From contig JAHNZQ020003150.1 of the NCBI GenBank assembly GCA_019155205.2, forward strand, positions 2,235,419-2,261,757: DNA of 26,339 bases, in the 5' to 3' direction. Within the stretch, counting starts at the first letter, position 1, and every line of letters begins with the position of its first letter. The notes below the pieces were generated by a model. The model worked only from the letters and a program-made list of their open reading frames with translations, did no database searches and was not told where the DNA came from. This document shows positions 16,087 to 26,059 of the stretch, one piece after another. Source of the stretch: Gracilaria vermiculophylla (lineage: Eukaryota; Rhodophyta; Florideophyceae; Gracilariales; Gracilariaceae). Both the position numbers and the translations under genes were made by a program.

Positions 16087-17042
16087 ACTGATCTCTCGAC
16101 TTAGAAGGTCAGTTTTCTAAAGGATTCGCAAAAGTCGTAGCAGAACAGTGTTTCTAGTTTGCAGCGATCGGAACCCAACACTGAAATTTTTCCATAAGGT
16201 GATACGGAAGTGGAAGAGGATTACCGCAGACCTTCTCCTCTATTGACCCCTCAAAATGTCCAATGGAAACCCTCCTACAGGACCCGCATGTAATCAACTC
16301 CGTCGGTGGGTGCAGCACGCATAGCGCTCCCCAGGAGATGGCCGTCAGACTGGAGAACCCCGAAAGCCTCCTTAGAATTCCTGGCTCCTCTGTAGAGCAT
16401 TTCAGGAATCGCCTTAGAGAGTGAATGATCGAAATAAAGCGGAATTCCCCGCGATGCCTCTGGAGAACGCCGATGTGGAGTTTGGAGAACCACACACGGC
16501 ATCGTAGCCGCCACCTTAGTAGCTGCAGTGACGGAAAACCCCGGAGGCTAACTCCCTCCTGGAGCCCCTGGCCCTGCGCCTAACGGATTGGCTCTCACAC
16601 AAGCTGATCGAAAGAATACCTGCAGGTGATGAAGCACGTCGGAGCGCGCTGCCACGTCCTTGTAAGAAAATTCGCAACGGAGAGCACTCACCTTGCTGTG
16701 AATTCTTTGCTGGATTCTGACCCCTTCCTCGAGGTGATCTCAGATGTTATCTGTGCGGAGATTCCTTTCCAAAACGCGCAGCTACTCCCCGCAGCCGCGT
16801 TTCAAAGTTATTCTCCCGTTTAGGAAAGGTTTTCTCTTCAAACACCTAAAGTAACCCCGGGCAGAGAAGGACAAAATACTGACAGCCCCTTCGCCAGAGA
16901 AGGAAATGATACTGCCGTAGGGAAACGGGACTACCTCAGGAATCTTGCTATGCACTGTCTGAACATGACGCCTCACGGAGGAGGACAGGATACCGGTCGC
17001 TAAGGAATTCATCCAAGGAGAGGAGGACAGGATACTCCTCCG
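16087..17042 (+). other. element B untranslated leader, with hairpin at the primer-site position
   Basis: About 950 bp between LTR and gag. No TGG-initial tRNA primer site follows the LTR. Instead 16087-16113 can fold into an 8-bp stem (ACTGATCT with its partner ending GGTCAGT). Near the gag start GAGGAGGACAGGATAC occurs twice (about 16978 and 17019). Small frames here are not convincing. Confidence 0.5.
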
Positions 17043-18472
17043 GTGGCTCACGATAAAAAGGGTATCGTCAGTGACCCATGCCGCCTAAAGGAAAGACTCC
17101 GAAAGAAACGTAGAGAGAAAAAAAGAAAGCGAGACACCAATTCGGAGAGAAGCTCAGACTCCGAATCCGTAAACAGGTCCAGCTCGGAGGACAGTATACC
17201 TCCGAAGGAGAAAAGCAGAAGTGTCAGGAAGGCCGTCCCGCGTAATGAACTCTTCATCAAAGTGTTGGATTACGACACCTACAGGTTGAATAATCGCTTC
17301 ATTCTCTACGACAAATCGGTCGCTAAACGACTCACGACGATCCAGCGACGCATGGATATTCAAATGAAGAAGCATTCCTTCTCAAGCGAAGACCCCATTT
17401 CGGTGTTGAATTTTCTCACACGCTTCCATTCCGCGTGTAATACCAATGTTGTCCATGAAGGTGCCGCCGTATGGTGCTTTCAGGTCTACCTCACAGCTCA
17501 AGCGCACTTGCTGGTGCAGCCGCACCTCACGGGGGAGAGTACCATTGTGGATGACCCTGGAATGGAAATGTTGACGACGTATCCGGAGGTGATGAATTCC
17601 TCCTCAAAAGGCACGCCACGGACAAGAATATAGCCGATGCTGACGCTGAAGACACCTCCTATAAACAGAACATGGGAGTGACCAAGACGGTATTTTCACA
17701 GAAACTGTGAACGAAGGACCCACGGTGGGGGAACGTGTACTCCGAATGGCGGTTGAAGTCGTTGTCTGTGGCAGGAGTCTTTCCCTAGACCTGCGCCAGG
17801 GTGTGGAATCACCTCACAATGCACTCAAAGACCACCTATACGGAGCTAGCAGGTTTCGCGGAATCCTATGGGGATACCCACCATGCCAGTCGTCGCAGCC
17901 GCACTCCAGTTTCAAACAAATAAAGGGCCTCAATGACCCGTCGGTCATCCGCCCTGACGTTAGACACCAGCTCCTCGGAGGAGGTCCACGAGCTCACGCT
18001 CGTGAGAAAGCAAGAGGCCCTTGCCCTCACACATGCCTCATCTCAGGGAGCAATGTCTAGGAGGACAACGCCCTCTTCTCCCGCTTTGTACGCCTCGGCA
18101 GGATTTTTCAGGAGTGTTCGATGTGCTAGCCCTTGAGGCTACTCACGGTCTTGCAGGATTTGCTTGTCTCGAGAGCCAGTACACTGTACAGCTCTCACCC
18201 CGGCAATGACGGCCGCCATCCTACAGGAAGCGGAGAAGTACTTCCGGGACCCAAACGACACACCAGCGGAGAGTGGAATTTATCGAACCACGTATCGCGA
18301 CATCCGCTCCCCTCAAGAAAACTATGGTTACCGCGCCCCACTGAGAGTGCAGCCTGTTCCACTGTCACTCGCACCAGCAACGCAGATGCCGGTATCCAAA
18401 CAGGCTGCACCACAGGAGGACACGTCGCATTTTGATGCGGAAACGCAGCAACTGTACCCGACTGGAGCTTAG
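17043..18472 (+). pseudogene. element B gag, fragmented
   Basis: The 5' part (17043-17633) begins with a very basic stretch (RLRKKRREKKRKR) and a Ser/Glu-rich linker, followed by a helical core (RLTTIQRRMDIQ, PISVLNFLTRFHSACN, EGAAVWCFQVYL) that resembles a Gag capsid region. The frame then breaks repeatedly. Plausible continuations lie at 17640-18060 and 18164-18472 (MTAAILQEAEKYFRDP and RTTYRDIRSP). The nominal start is GTG, with no good in-frame ATG, so the true start is unknown. No intact CCHC knuckle was found. Confidence 0.6.
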
Positions 18473-18726
18473 CCCCCCTCGACCCAGGAAAACTCTCAGG
18501 GTCACGCTTAGATGCTCCGCGAGGCTTCTCACCATCGAGCCTCTGCTTCACGGAGGTCGTCTTTAGGAAAAGGGAAGTAGTTGTATGCTCCTTCGGCGCC
18601 GAATCGGCGAGCCCCCCGATCCCGTTGGACCCATTCAACGCCTTCGAGGATTCTGTCTGCACCCTCCGCCGTAAGAATTAGAACGGGGTCGCCTCTATCG
18701 GATGTTCCACGCTCACCTCCATCACG

Positions 18727-19101
18727 GTGCGTGCTATCCTCGACACCGTGGCAGGCTCCAATCTGGTGCACGCCAACGCGCTCCCGTGGCCTGCTCTCGG
18801 CTCCTTGAGGACGGGCAAGCTCCCTACGGTGCGCGATGCGTGGCGTAGAGCATCAATCATCCTCGGAGCGATACCCCTGTATCTCCATCTGGGCTCCTTA
18901 CAGGGGAAGGTGTGGTTCCTCGTGGCAACCAACTTGGAAGCATATTACATATTGGGCACTTCGTTTGTGGATCGGTTCATACCTGCAATCTACCCGCGCC
19001 TGCGAAAATTCACGTTTCACGACGCCTCCCCTGAAGGTATCGTGTTGGCATCTTCAGTATCAGACAGCAACGCGCGTCACGTGGTTAATCTTCCAAGGTA
19101 G
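18727..19101 (+). pseudogene. element B protease, active site altered
   Basis: A retropepsin-like frame: AILDTVAGSNLVH at the active site, where D-T-G is required; GTG has replaced the Gly codon (18747-18749), giving D-T-V. Further on, LGAIPLYLHLG and YYILGTSFVDRFIP match the flap-end and the I-L-G-x-x-F motif of Gypsy proteases. The single active-site change should be inactivating. Confidence 0.75.
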
Positions 19102-19288
19102 ACGCAGTAGAAAAAGCTCCGAGTGGTGAGGAGCATCGAAATACCCGCGAGGAGTCAGGCCGAAGTTTGCGTGCAGACCTCTGCATCTGGCCTTTCATTC
19201 CCACAGAGGAGTCCACAACTGACGATGAAGCAGCACTCCATGATGGAGAACGGTGTAATGGAAATAATACCGAACACTCCCTTCAAGG

Positions 19289-20455
19289 TTGTGCCCACCA
19301 ACCTTAAGGAGTCGCCGCTACGGCTCCAGAAAAGAATTGTTGTCGGACTGGCACTACCCGCCCCGGCAGGACTGGCTTATCATCTCCGTGCGGGAGACCT
19401 TGCGGACCCTGATGCAATCACCACCATGGAGGCCGAAGCGACTTCAATGGCTCCAGAGAAAGAAGAATTCTGCCACCTGGCTGGAGAAGCTCCGAATTAG
19501 CGAAGATTTGGAAGCGTACCGCTATAGGATAGTGGAGATGCCATCCGTATTTGGTAACATATGGTCTGGTAGCCTGGGTCAGGTCAGCCAGGCCAAGCAC
19601 AGGATCCAGCTCACACCCGACGCAAACCCGGTATATCAACTCCCGAGGAGGGCCGGACCCCATGCGCGCGATTTCGAACGCGATGAAGTTTACCGGATGC
19701 TTAAGAAGGGCATTATCGAGCCTTTTAATACCGAATGGTTCTCCCCGTTGGTGTTTTTGAAGAAGAAAGGAGGCTCCTTGAGGTTCTGTGTGGACTATAG
19801 ACGCCTCAACGAGGTGACGATACGCGATTTGTACCCGATACCACGTGTCGATGAATGTATCGACTCCTTAAGTGATGCGTCCGTTTTCCCAACGCTGGAT
19901 GCCAACAGCGGCTCCTGGAAAATTGAGATGGACGAGTTTGATAAGGATAAGACAACGTTCACCTTGCATTGTGCAATTTTCAGATTTCAAAGGATGCAAT
20001 TTGCATTAAATAATGCACCTGCTATGTTCCAACGAGCGGTGGAAGTAGCCCTGTTAAAGGTGAGGTAGCAGTATGCCTTGATGTATATTGACGATCTCAT
20101 CATATACTCTCACAGCGTAGAGGAGCTTTTCATGGATGTGAAGCACGTGCTCCAACTCTTAAAGGATGCTGGAATCCCCTTGAAGCTGGAGAATTGTTTC
20201 TTTTCCAAGTCCTTGGTGGATTAGATGGGGCATGTTGTGCTCCCGAGCCGCCTGCAGGGGTCCATTAAAACTAAAGGCACCATCGACGAAGCTCACTCTC
20301 CCACAAATCAGACGGGGCTCCGCTCCCTCCTGAGGTTGTGTAATGTCTTCCCGAGGTTTGTCCCGAATTTCTTCCGTATCACAGCGCCGTTAAATCGCCT
20401 CTTGGAGAAAAGGAAGCCGATGCAATTGGCGATCTTGACGGACGAGAAGTTTTAA
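19289..20455 (+). pseudogene. element B reverse transcriptase with in-frame stops
   Basis: Long recognisable RT: HRIQLTPDANPVYQLPRR, MLKKGIIEPFNTEWFSPLVF, GGSLRFCVDYRRLNEVT, motif A PTLDANSGSWKIEM with Asp, FQRMQFALNNAPAMFQ, then a TAG at 20066-20068, then MYIDDLIIYS with an intact YIDD (20084-20095). A second TAG (20222-20224) and a TAA (20453-20455) follow in the thumb region. The first stop stands where Gypsy RTs often have Trp. Reading frame is otherwise continuous, so stops rather than frameshifts killed it. Confidence 0.9.
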
Positions 20456-20991
20456 GCTTTTAACACCCTGCAGAGGAGACTAATAAAGCCACCGATCTTG
20501 GTTCTCCCGAAGTGGCACGGCCAAATGGTGCTGGATACTGACGCCTGTCAACACCGGGTCGGATGTGGCCTCCTACAAGAGTAACCTGAACGTGGACTTC
20601 TACCTATCGGATACTGGAGTCGCAGCCTAACATCTACGGAACGATATTATTCGCCCCGGAGTGCGAATGTCTCGCTAGTAGGTCGGCGATTTTGTTTTGA
20701 CGCCCATGCCTTGAAGTCGCGCGTTTCACCTTGAGGACGGACCACGCACCACTGAAGTAGATACTGTCCTTGACGTATGCGTCCGGTCGCCTGGAAAGGT
20801 GGAAGTTACGCCTCCTGGAGTTCGAGTTTGACATCGTTCACCGTCCTGGCATAAAACACCAAGCAGCGGACGCGCTCTCGCGAATACCCATCGAGGGCGA
20901 AGACAAAACACCTTTCGAAGACACAATCCCGTATCTGGTCATCCAAGATGCCCGCGAGAAAGAAGGATCCGGTTCAGAATTCTGGGAATGA
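20456..20991 (+). pseudogene. element B RNase H domain
   Basis: Fragments of a Gypsy RNase H: VLDTDACQHRVGCGLLQE before a TAA near 20582, then after frame breaks LERWKLRLLEFEFDIVHRPGI, ADALSRIP in 20770-20991. The latter is the typical domain end before the integrase linker. Confidence 0.8.
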
Positions 20992-21030
20992 TGTGAGGCT
21001 GGAGGAAAGTACAGTGCGCTTCTTGGGGCG

Positions 21031-21810
21031 ATGGCCCTTAATGAGGAGGAAAAAGAAGTTATCCCCATCACCATAGCGGAATTCCTGAAGGAGCAGAGTA
21101 CGGATGCGTACTGCAAGGAGTGGCTCGCCACTGTGGGGAGTCTAACATCCTTATTCCATGTCGATCAGGACGGCTTACTTGTACGCCGCGCTCCCCTGGA
21201 TGGAGCTCTCGAAAAGGTGGTCCCAACGAAACTACGTGCGAGAGTGCTGTATCTTTCGCACCATTCTCGCCTCACCTGACACCCCGGTGTATCGCGGATG
21301 TATTTATCTATACGGAGGGAGTTTTATTGGCAGACCATGGCTAATGACGCCTTCCAAACGGTGGCGGATTGCTATTCCTGCGCTGCCATTAGGGAAGATA
21401 TACGGAAACACCGGACGCCGCTCTCTCTGTTCCCATCTTCACGACCTTTGGAGTTCATGGCCATGGAGATCTTGGGCCCTCTCCCCAATACGAAGCGAGG
21501 GTGCCGATTTATCCTTGTGATCACGGATCATTTCTCGAAGATCACGCATGCCATCCCCCTCCGGAGCACCACTGCAGCATTGATTGTCGACGCCTTTCTG
21601 GAGCACTGGCTTTACCCATATAGGATACCGTCGTACCTTCTCACGAACAATGGCCCTCAGTTCATGGCGAAGCTTTTCAGTGCCGTCTCCGGAATGCTGG
21701 GGATGAAACAGATGTTTACAACTGCCTATCACCCCCGGATCAACGGACGAGTGGAGTGGTTCAATAAGACCATCGCCTCGAGGCTAGAGCACTACCTTGT
21801 GGACCACTAG
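21031..21810 (+). pseudogene. element B integrase core, catalytic residues substituted
   Basis: An HHCC zinc region spans 21230-21400 over a stop: LSHHSRLT, a TGA, then DCYSCA. The core in 21298-21810 has MEILGPLPNTKRG, where the first catalytic residue Asp is Glu (21466-21468); LLTNNGPQF, where the second Asp is Asn (21646-21648); and HPRINGRVEWFNKT with the Glu. Domain order and spacing are typical. Two of three metal ligands are altered, so the enzyme is dead. Stop at 21808-21810. Confidence 0.9.
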
Positions 21811-22344
21811 AAGGATTGAGACGCATATGTGGCCCCCCTCATGTATGCATACAACCTGCAGGTCTAACGCTTCACGGGGATCTCTCCTTTCAATCTGGTG
21901 CCCTCGCCTATTCCACCAAGTGACGTTATTGTGGCACGCGTTATGGAGCACTCGGCGAATGTACCACAGGTACCAACAGCGGCGCAAGCCAAACGCTCCT
22001 TCCCAAGGCGGTATGGAAACGCGTTCTCCCTCGCAAAGGAGAGATTCATAGGCTCGCAGAGGAGATGTACACATGACCTCGACCGGAAGGTGAAGGAAGG
22101 CCCTCACCTGAAGGAAGGCGACGAGGTTTTCCTCGACAAACTTTGGGAAACATCCGATGAACCGCCGGAAATCACGCGCAAGTTAGCGCCGACCACCTCA
22201 GAGCCTTGCAAAGTCCTGGTCACCCACAGGGACACTGACGACATTGAAATACACGGGCTCCGAGACGTAGTCTCCTGTGATAGGGTTACGAAGGTCCCGA
22301 TGTCCAGCCCTTCAGGAATGCCCGCCACCCCACCTCAGGGATAA
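21811..22344 (+). pseudogene. element B integrase C-terminus (GPY/F-type)
   Basis: After further stops, the frame 21898-22344 has RRCTHDLDRKVKEGPHLKEGDEVFL, then LAPTTSEPCKVL where a G-P-Y/F triplet is usual, and HGLRDVVSCDRVTK. This is the DNA-binding tail found in many Gypsy integrases. It ends at TAA 22342-22344 and lacks a chromodomain, unlike element A. Confidence 0.75.
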
Positions 22345-22891
22345 CGGGCGAAGCTTCCTCATCCAACCATCTCAGGCGTTACGACACAGTTGGATACTGG
22401 GAAACTCATCAACCCTCTTGGTGAACCATTGCTGGAGGCTCCGCACGCCATCATGAACCCTGAAAGGGACATCTTCTACGCGGTGGACCATATCGTCTCC
22501 CATCCACAAACCCCTGCGGGAATACTGCACCACTTCCGCTGATATGGGTACACCTCAAAGAACGACACGGGAGAACCTCCATAACACATCCTGGAGAACT
22601 TCCTTAGGCAATACAGCGCTAATCTGGGGTGGAAACGCCTCGACATATATTCGCTTCCGTCTAAGAAGAGAAAAGGGGCCCCCAACTGGAGTTGTTCTTC
22701 GTCTCCATCGTCTATCTCCCACCTGCAGTTCTCTTTTCCGCCTCCTGGATGTTGTTGCTCGCTTTTCGCACGCTCTCGCGACAGCACTTCGTGTCGCTAA
22801 GCGCGCGGGCACGGCCTACTCGTATTGTGACTACCGTTCACGGAGCTTCTGCTCCCACTGAAGGATGTTTTATTCCGCCACTACCGAGAAC
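22345..22891. other. element B non-coding or unresolved stretch after integrase
   Basis: About 550 bp between integrase and the antisense frame. Minus-strand frames continue here in pieces (one runs 22476-22787) but cannot be tied with confidence to the antisense gene. Confidence 0.35.
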
Positions 22892-23555
22892 TCACTTCCA
22901 TCGCGAGTGTTCCATCACCTACAGGTCACAGAGTCGCGTCCTGTACTCTGATTCGAGGCGAGCTTTTGCCGTGAGCGCTTGGCTCTCTTATAACTCCAAC
23001 AGGCTTTCCTTGATGGTCGCCATCGAGGCTCGGTCTTCCCGGACCATGGAGAGTTCTGAGACCCAGCCACCCGCCTCGCGCAGAGCCCCTACAAGAGAAG
23101 CCGGAGCAGGACGACCCGGCATCAAGCATGCCTTCACCAACTCCTGGAAGGCTGCACCCAGAGCCCCAGAGGATAATTCGCCTGGCGGTGCATACGAAGC
23201 GGCTATTTCCGGCGACGAAGCAACAACCGCCACAGAAGGAGCCACCGACGGCGGACCAGCTGGGACATGGGCCTCCTGATGGGACTCCACAGGCTCCACC
23301 ATGGAGGTCGGCAGATCCAAGGACAGAGTCGGTAACACCGGAGGTGAACGGCGGTGCGGGAACTAGAAAGCTCCACAGGCGAGGCTGAGGAACTTTCGCA
23401 AGAACGCTCCGCAGTCGGGATTGCACCACCGAAGCCGAAGGTACCGGGACAGGAGTAATCTCGCCCTCTTTCGTAGGAGATACTGTAGCTCCCACTGCAG
23501 GTGCTCCCAGCACTGCGGCAGGCCGCGGCATGATCACCCCAATACGCGCACCCAT
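22892..23555 (-). pseudogene. antisense accessory frame of element B, unknown
   Basis: On the strand opposite to gag-pol, a frame starts with ATG at 23555 (MGARIGVIMPRP) and reads as Pro/Ala/Val-rich. After one or two frame changes it continues in 23338-22988, where Ala/Pro/Ser-rich sequence leads into a helical part (GALGAAFQELVKACL, LVGALREAGGWVSEL, SMATIKESLLEL), a TAA, and further helical, charged sequence (TAKARLESEYRTRL) in the same frame to 22892. The amphipathic, coiled-coil-like end and the same-frame continuation beyond stops suggest past coding. Antisense genes at this place are known in some plant Gypsy elements. No homology recognised; GC-rich chance frames are the alternative. 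Confidence 0.4.
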
Positions 23556-23904
23556 ATCCTTGGACGGAGCCGGTAATCAACGGGGCTTATGATGCGCCAG
23601 GCTCTCCATCAAGGTGTCATAGTCGGGTAATCGGAGCCATGGAAACCTGCGGAACCTAAGACGGCGCCAGATGAGAAAAGGCCGGGTAGGCTCGCCCATC
23701 ATCGCCTCCATGGAGACTCCTCATATTCGGGCGGAATTTATCTTCGCCGTAGTCGTACCAAAAGAAGGCCGGCGTATCGGTTCACGTTACCTGCAGGCTG
23801 AAATCCAGCAGCGTCTTCGCCTCGGATTCACTCCAGGCGGTGCGCTTGATTAGGTTCTGAGTGCCAAAGGAGCGCAGGACCCGGATACTTGACGCCACTA
23901 GGGG

Positions 23905-24411
23905 ACGGGCCCGCGATTATACGCCCAACCGGGGAGGGAGCCGCGTCAAGCCTCTCTTATGGAATTCGCGGAGAGGCTGGACGACCGGAGACAGGCGAGG
24001 TATGGAGCACCATAGCGGGACGTACGTTCATGTCCAGTGGAGGCCAACGGGGGCGCAGACGAGAAGGTTATAAGACGATGCACCTTCACGGAGATGGAAC
24101 GAACCGACGTGATGAATCAGGTGTTCCCCAAAAGAGAACCCGCGAAGAAATGGGAGCGTCAAGCGCATTGAGGGAGTCTTTTTCCAATATATACCGACCC
24201 ACGCTCCGGCCACGGAGGTCACACGCCTGTGCCGCCCAGGAGACGCTTGGGTGCGCAGAAGCTCACGCCGCCGACTGGGGTGGCAGCACCGATGCGTTAC
24301 GCTAAGAAAAAGGAGCCGCAGCCGTGTCAAGGAGGGCCAGGGCCCGCAAACACCGCAAGGGATAAAACACGAGCCCGCAGTGGTACGCCGCGCAGGAGTA
24401 CGGAAGTATGA
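23905..24411 (+). pseudogene. plus-strand frame before the 3' LTR of B, unknown
   Basis: One frame stays open from about 23905 to the stop at 24409-24411 apart from a TAG near 24013 and a TGA near 24166. It reads as basic, Arg/Pro/Lys-rich sequence (SLMEFAERLDDRRQARY, MERTDVMNQVFPKREPAKKW, then PPRRRLGAQKL). Its even, basic composition is suggestive but no family is recognised, and GC-rich DNA often yields such frames by chance. Confidence 0.25.
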
Positions 24412-24531
24412 AAGAACGCCTGAGGGAGAAAATGCGTCACATCGCCGGAGGGCGCGCTTGAATCAACATCGATAGGAGCCACCCGGGGATCGAGGAAATG
24501 AAAGATGCACGTCGAGGACTGGGTGCAACTT

Positions 24532-24543
24532 AGGAAAGGGGGT
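24532..24543 (+). promoter_or_regulatory. element B polypurine tract
   Basis: AGGAAAGGGGGT lies one base before the TG of the 3' LTR, the usual site for plus-strand priming of reverse transcription. Confidence 0.8.
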
Positions 24544-24544
24544 A

Positions 24545-25345
24545 TGTAGTACAGTGGATCCTGAGGAAATAAGGTGGTGTGGCTTTATGGCGTGATATTC
24601 CTAAAGAGAGCTCGTATTTTATTAACTGAGTCGCATGGTGCATAATTATGCATGCGTTCGCTACAGTATTCTTGAGAGACGGTAGTATTTATAATTACTT
24701 TGGTTACTTTGTGCGAGTAGTTACTACAGTAGTGAGACCAGCCGAGGCCGGCTGCCGGCTTGATACGTAATCTGCCGGTCGAGCTCCATTTTTGCGGGAA
24801 GTAAAAGGAAGCACCCTTCAGTATTCATCTACCTTTCCGGTTGGAGACTCTCGTCGATCATCCTCAAGTTTCTAAGCCGCCGATCCCCAGGTCGCATCAT
24901 AGCAGCGCCTGAGGGAGCAGTGTCCGCCCATTGAACCTCCCCCTCCGCTTGGTGTTTGGGAATCCCCTTTAAGAACTCCCCCGGCTCGCGACAGCGAGTA
25001 CCGAAGACCACCTCTAGGAACACGCATGTTTGGAGTCTACATAAACTCCTAATGGACGTTGTGCTCGACTACCTCGAAAGGAGAACTGACAGTACCACGT
25101 CGATCATTCTAGGGTCTCTCAGCCGCCGATCCGCAGGGCGCCTGATAGTCGTGCCTGTTGGAGCATTGTCCGCCCAGTGAACCTCCCCCTCTGCTTGGTG
25201 TTTGCATATCCCCTTTCAGAATTGCCCCCACTTCCGACAGCGAATACCGGGGACCACCTTTAAGAACACGCACCTTTGGAGTCAACAAAATTTCCAGACA
25301 GACATTGTGCTCTCTTACCTCTAAAGGGGAACTGACAGTACCACA
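24545..25345 (+). repeat. element B 3' LTR with internal tandem duplication
   Basis: 801 bp, starts TGTAGTACAGTGG, ends ACCACA. It is 246 bp longer than the 5' LTR because a unit (24853-25098) is followed by a second diverged unit (25099-25344). TTTATAAT near 24689 corresponds to the TATA-like site of the 5' LTR. Confidence 0.9.
24853..25344 (+). repeat. two diverged 246-bp tandem units
   Basis: Units 24853-25098 and 25099-25344 both begin GTCGATCAT and end CTGACAGTACCAC. At several sites the second unit agrees with the 5' LTR where the first does not (GAGCATTGTCC, CTTTCAGAATT, AGTCAACAAAA). Confidence 0.9.
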
Positions 25346-25350
25346 GGCAC
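25346..25350. repeat. target site duplication, right (GGCAC)
   Basis: Exact copy of 15527-15531 directly after element B. Confidence 0.9.
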
Positions 25351-26058
25351 CTCGCCCTTCCAACATTGGAGTTTGAATACAATTTCTTTCGTCATGGAGG
25401 TACCCGTCTTTCCCCTTTCGAAATCAGTCTTGCCTACATCCCTCACTTGCCGGAAAACCATGCCACAGATAGCATCATAGCGAAGGCGGCAATCGACTAC
25501 AATTCTCGGCGGCAGGTGCTCACAACCCTGGCTGGCGACAATTCGGACGCCGCTGTTACCCGACGGAAGCATGACGACAATCGCCATCGCTCTGAACTAC
25601 ACCTGGAATAGAACTACCTTTTCCTTCTGCGCGGCGACCGCCTCCACAGAGCGCGACGGGCCTTAATCCCCCAAAAGTGGCAGCCCCGTTATGTAGGACT
25701 CTTTTGCGTCCTTACGAAACCCGGACCAGTCACGTATCGCCTTGAGCGCCTGCCAACCATGCGCCACGCGCACAACGTCTACTGCATATCAACGCTGCAC
25801 CGCTCTTCCGGAGAGCCATCGGGCCCTCTTGATATCGTTATTAACAATAATTGTGTCATAGAGCAGAAAGTAGAACGCATTCTGGACAAGCGACGTGCTA
25901 ATCGGCGCGTTTACTACCTCTTGCAGTTCTGCGGCGATCACGAAGTCGATGCCATATGGCTATCACGCGTGGTGCTCAGGAACTGTCGCGCGAAAGTCAC
26001 CGAATTCAACATGCAGCAGAAGCCTCACTGGGGAAAGTTTTGTCGGGAAGGGAGGTGA
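25351..26058 (+). pseudogene. element A integrase C-terminus and chromodomain
   Basis: Continuation of A's integrase after B, in the same frame as CAC 15529-15531. It opens with LALPTLEFEYNFFRHGGT and SPFEISLAYIPHLP, the usual end of the integrase core. A single in-frame TAG at 25609-25611 follows. Then come the SH3-like tail (WQPRYVGLFCVLTKPG, VTYRLERLP, HNVYCISTLH) and a chromodomain near the C-terminus (VIEQKVERILDKRR, YYLLQFCGDHEVDAIWL), where the aromatic cage is partly kept. Chromodomains in such elements are thought to steer integration to marked chromatin. The stop TGA (26056-26058) overlaps the polypurine tract. No frameshift in over 230 codons. Confidence 0.88.
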
Positions 26059-26059
26059 G
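26045..26059 (+). promoter_or_regulatory. element A polypurine tract
   Basis: GGGAAGGGAGGTGAG directly before TGTAAC, the start of the 3' LTR. It overlaps the pol stop codon. Confidence 0.75.

Larger units (their letters stand above)
15532..25345 (+). mobile_element. Ty3/Gypsy retrotransposon B, nested in A
   Basis: A 9,814-bp element with 5' LTR (TGTATAACAGTGG...), leader, gag, protease, RT, RNase H, integrase with a GPY/F-type tail, about 2.2 kb of extra DNA, polypurine tract and 3' LTR (ending ...ACCACA). It interrupts A's integrase between codons at CAC/CTC, and A's frame continues unbroken across the site once the element and one duplication are disregarded. A hand alignment of the last ~255 bp of the LTRs shows about 25 mismatches, about two thirds transitions, so the insertion is old. 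All genes are broken. Confidence 0.95.

Noticed and set aside
16154..16514. 113- and 79-codon minus frames in element B's leader
   Set aside because: Overlapping frames, no family resemblance, in a place expected to be untranslated.
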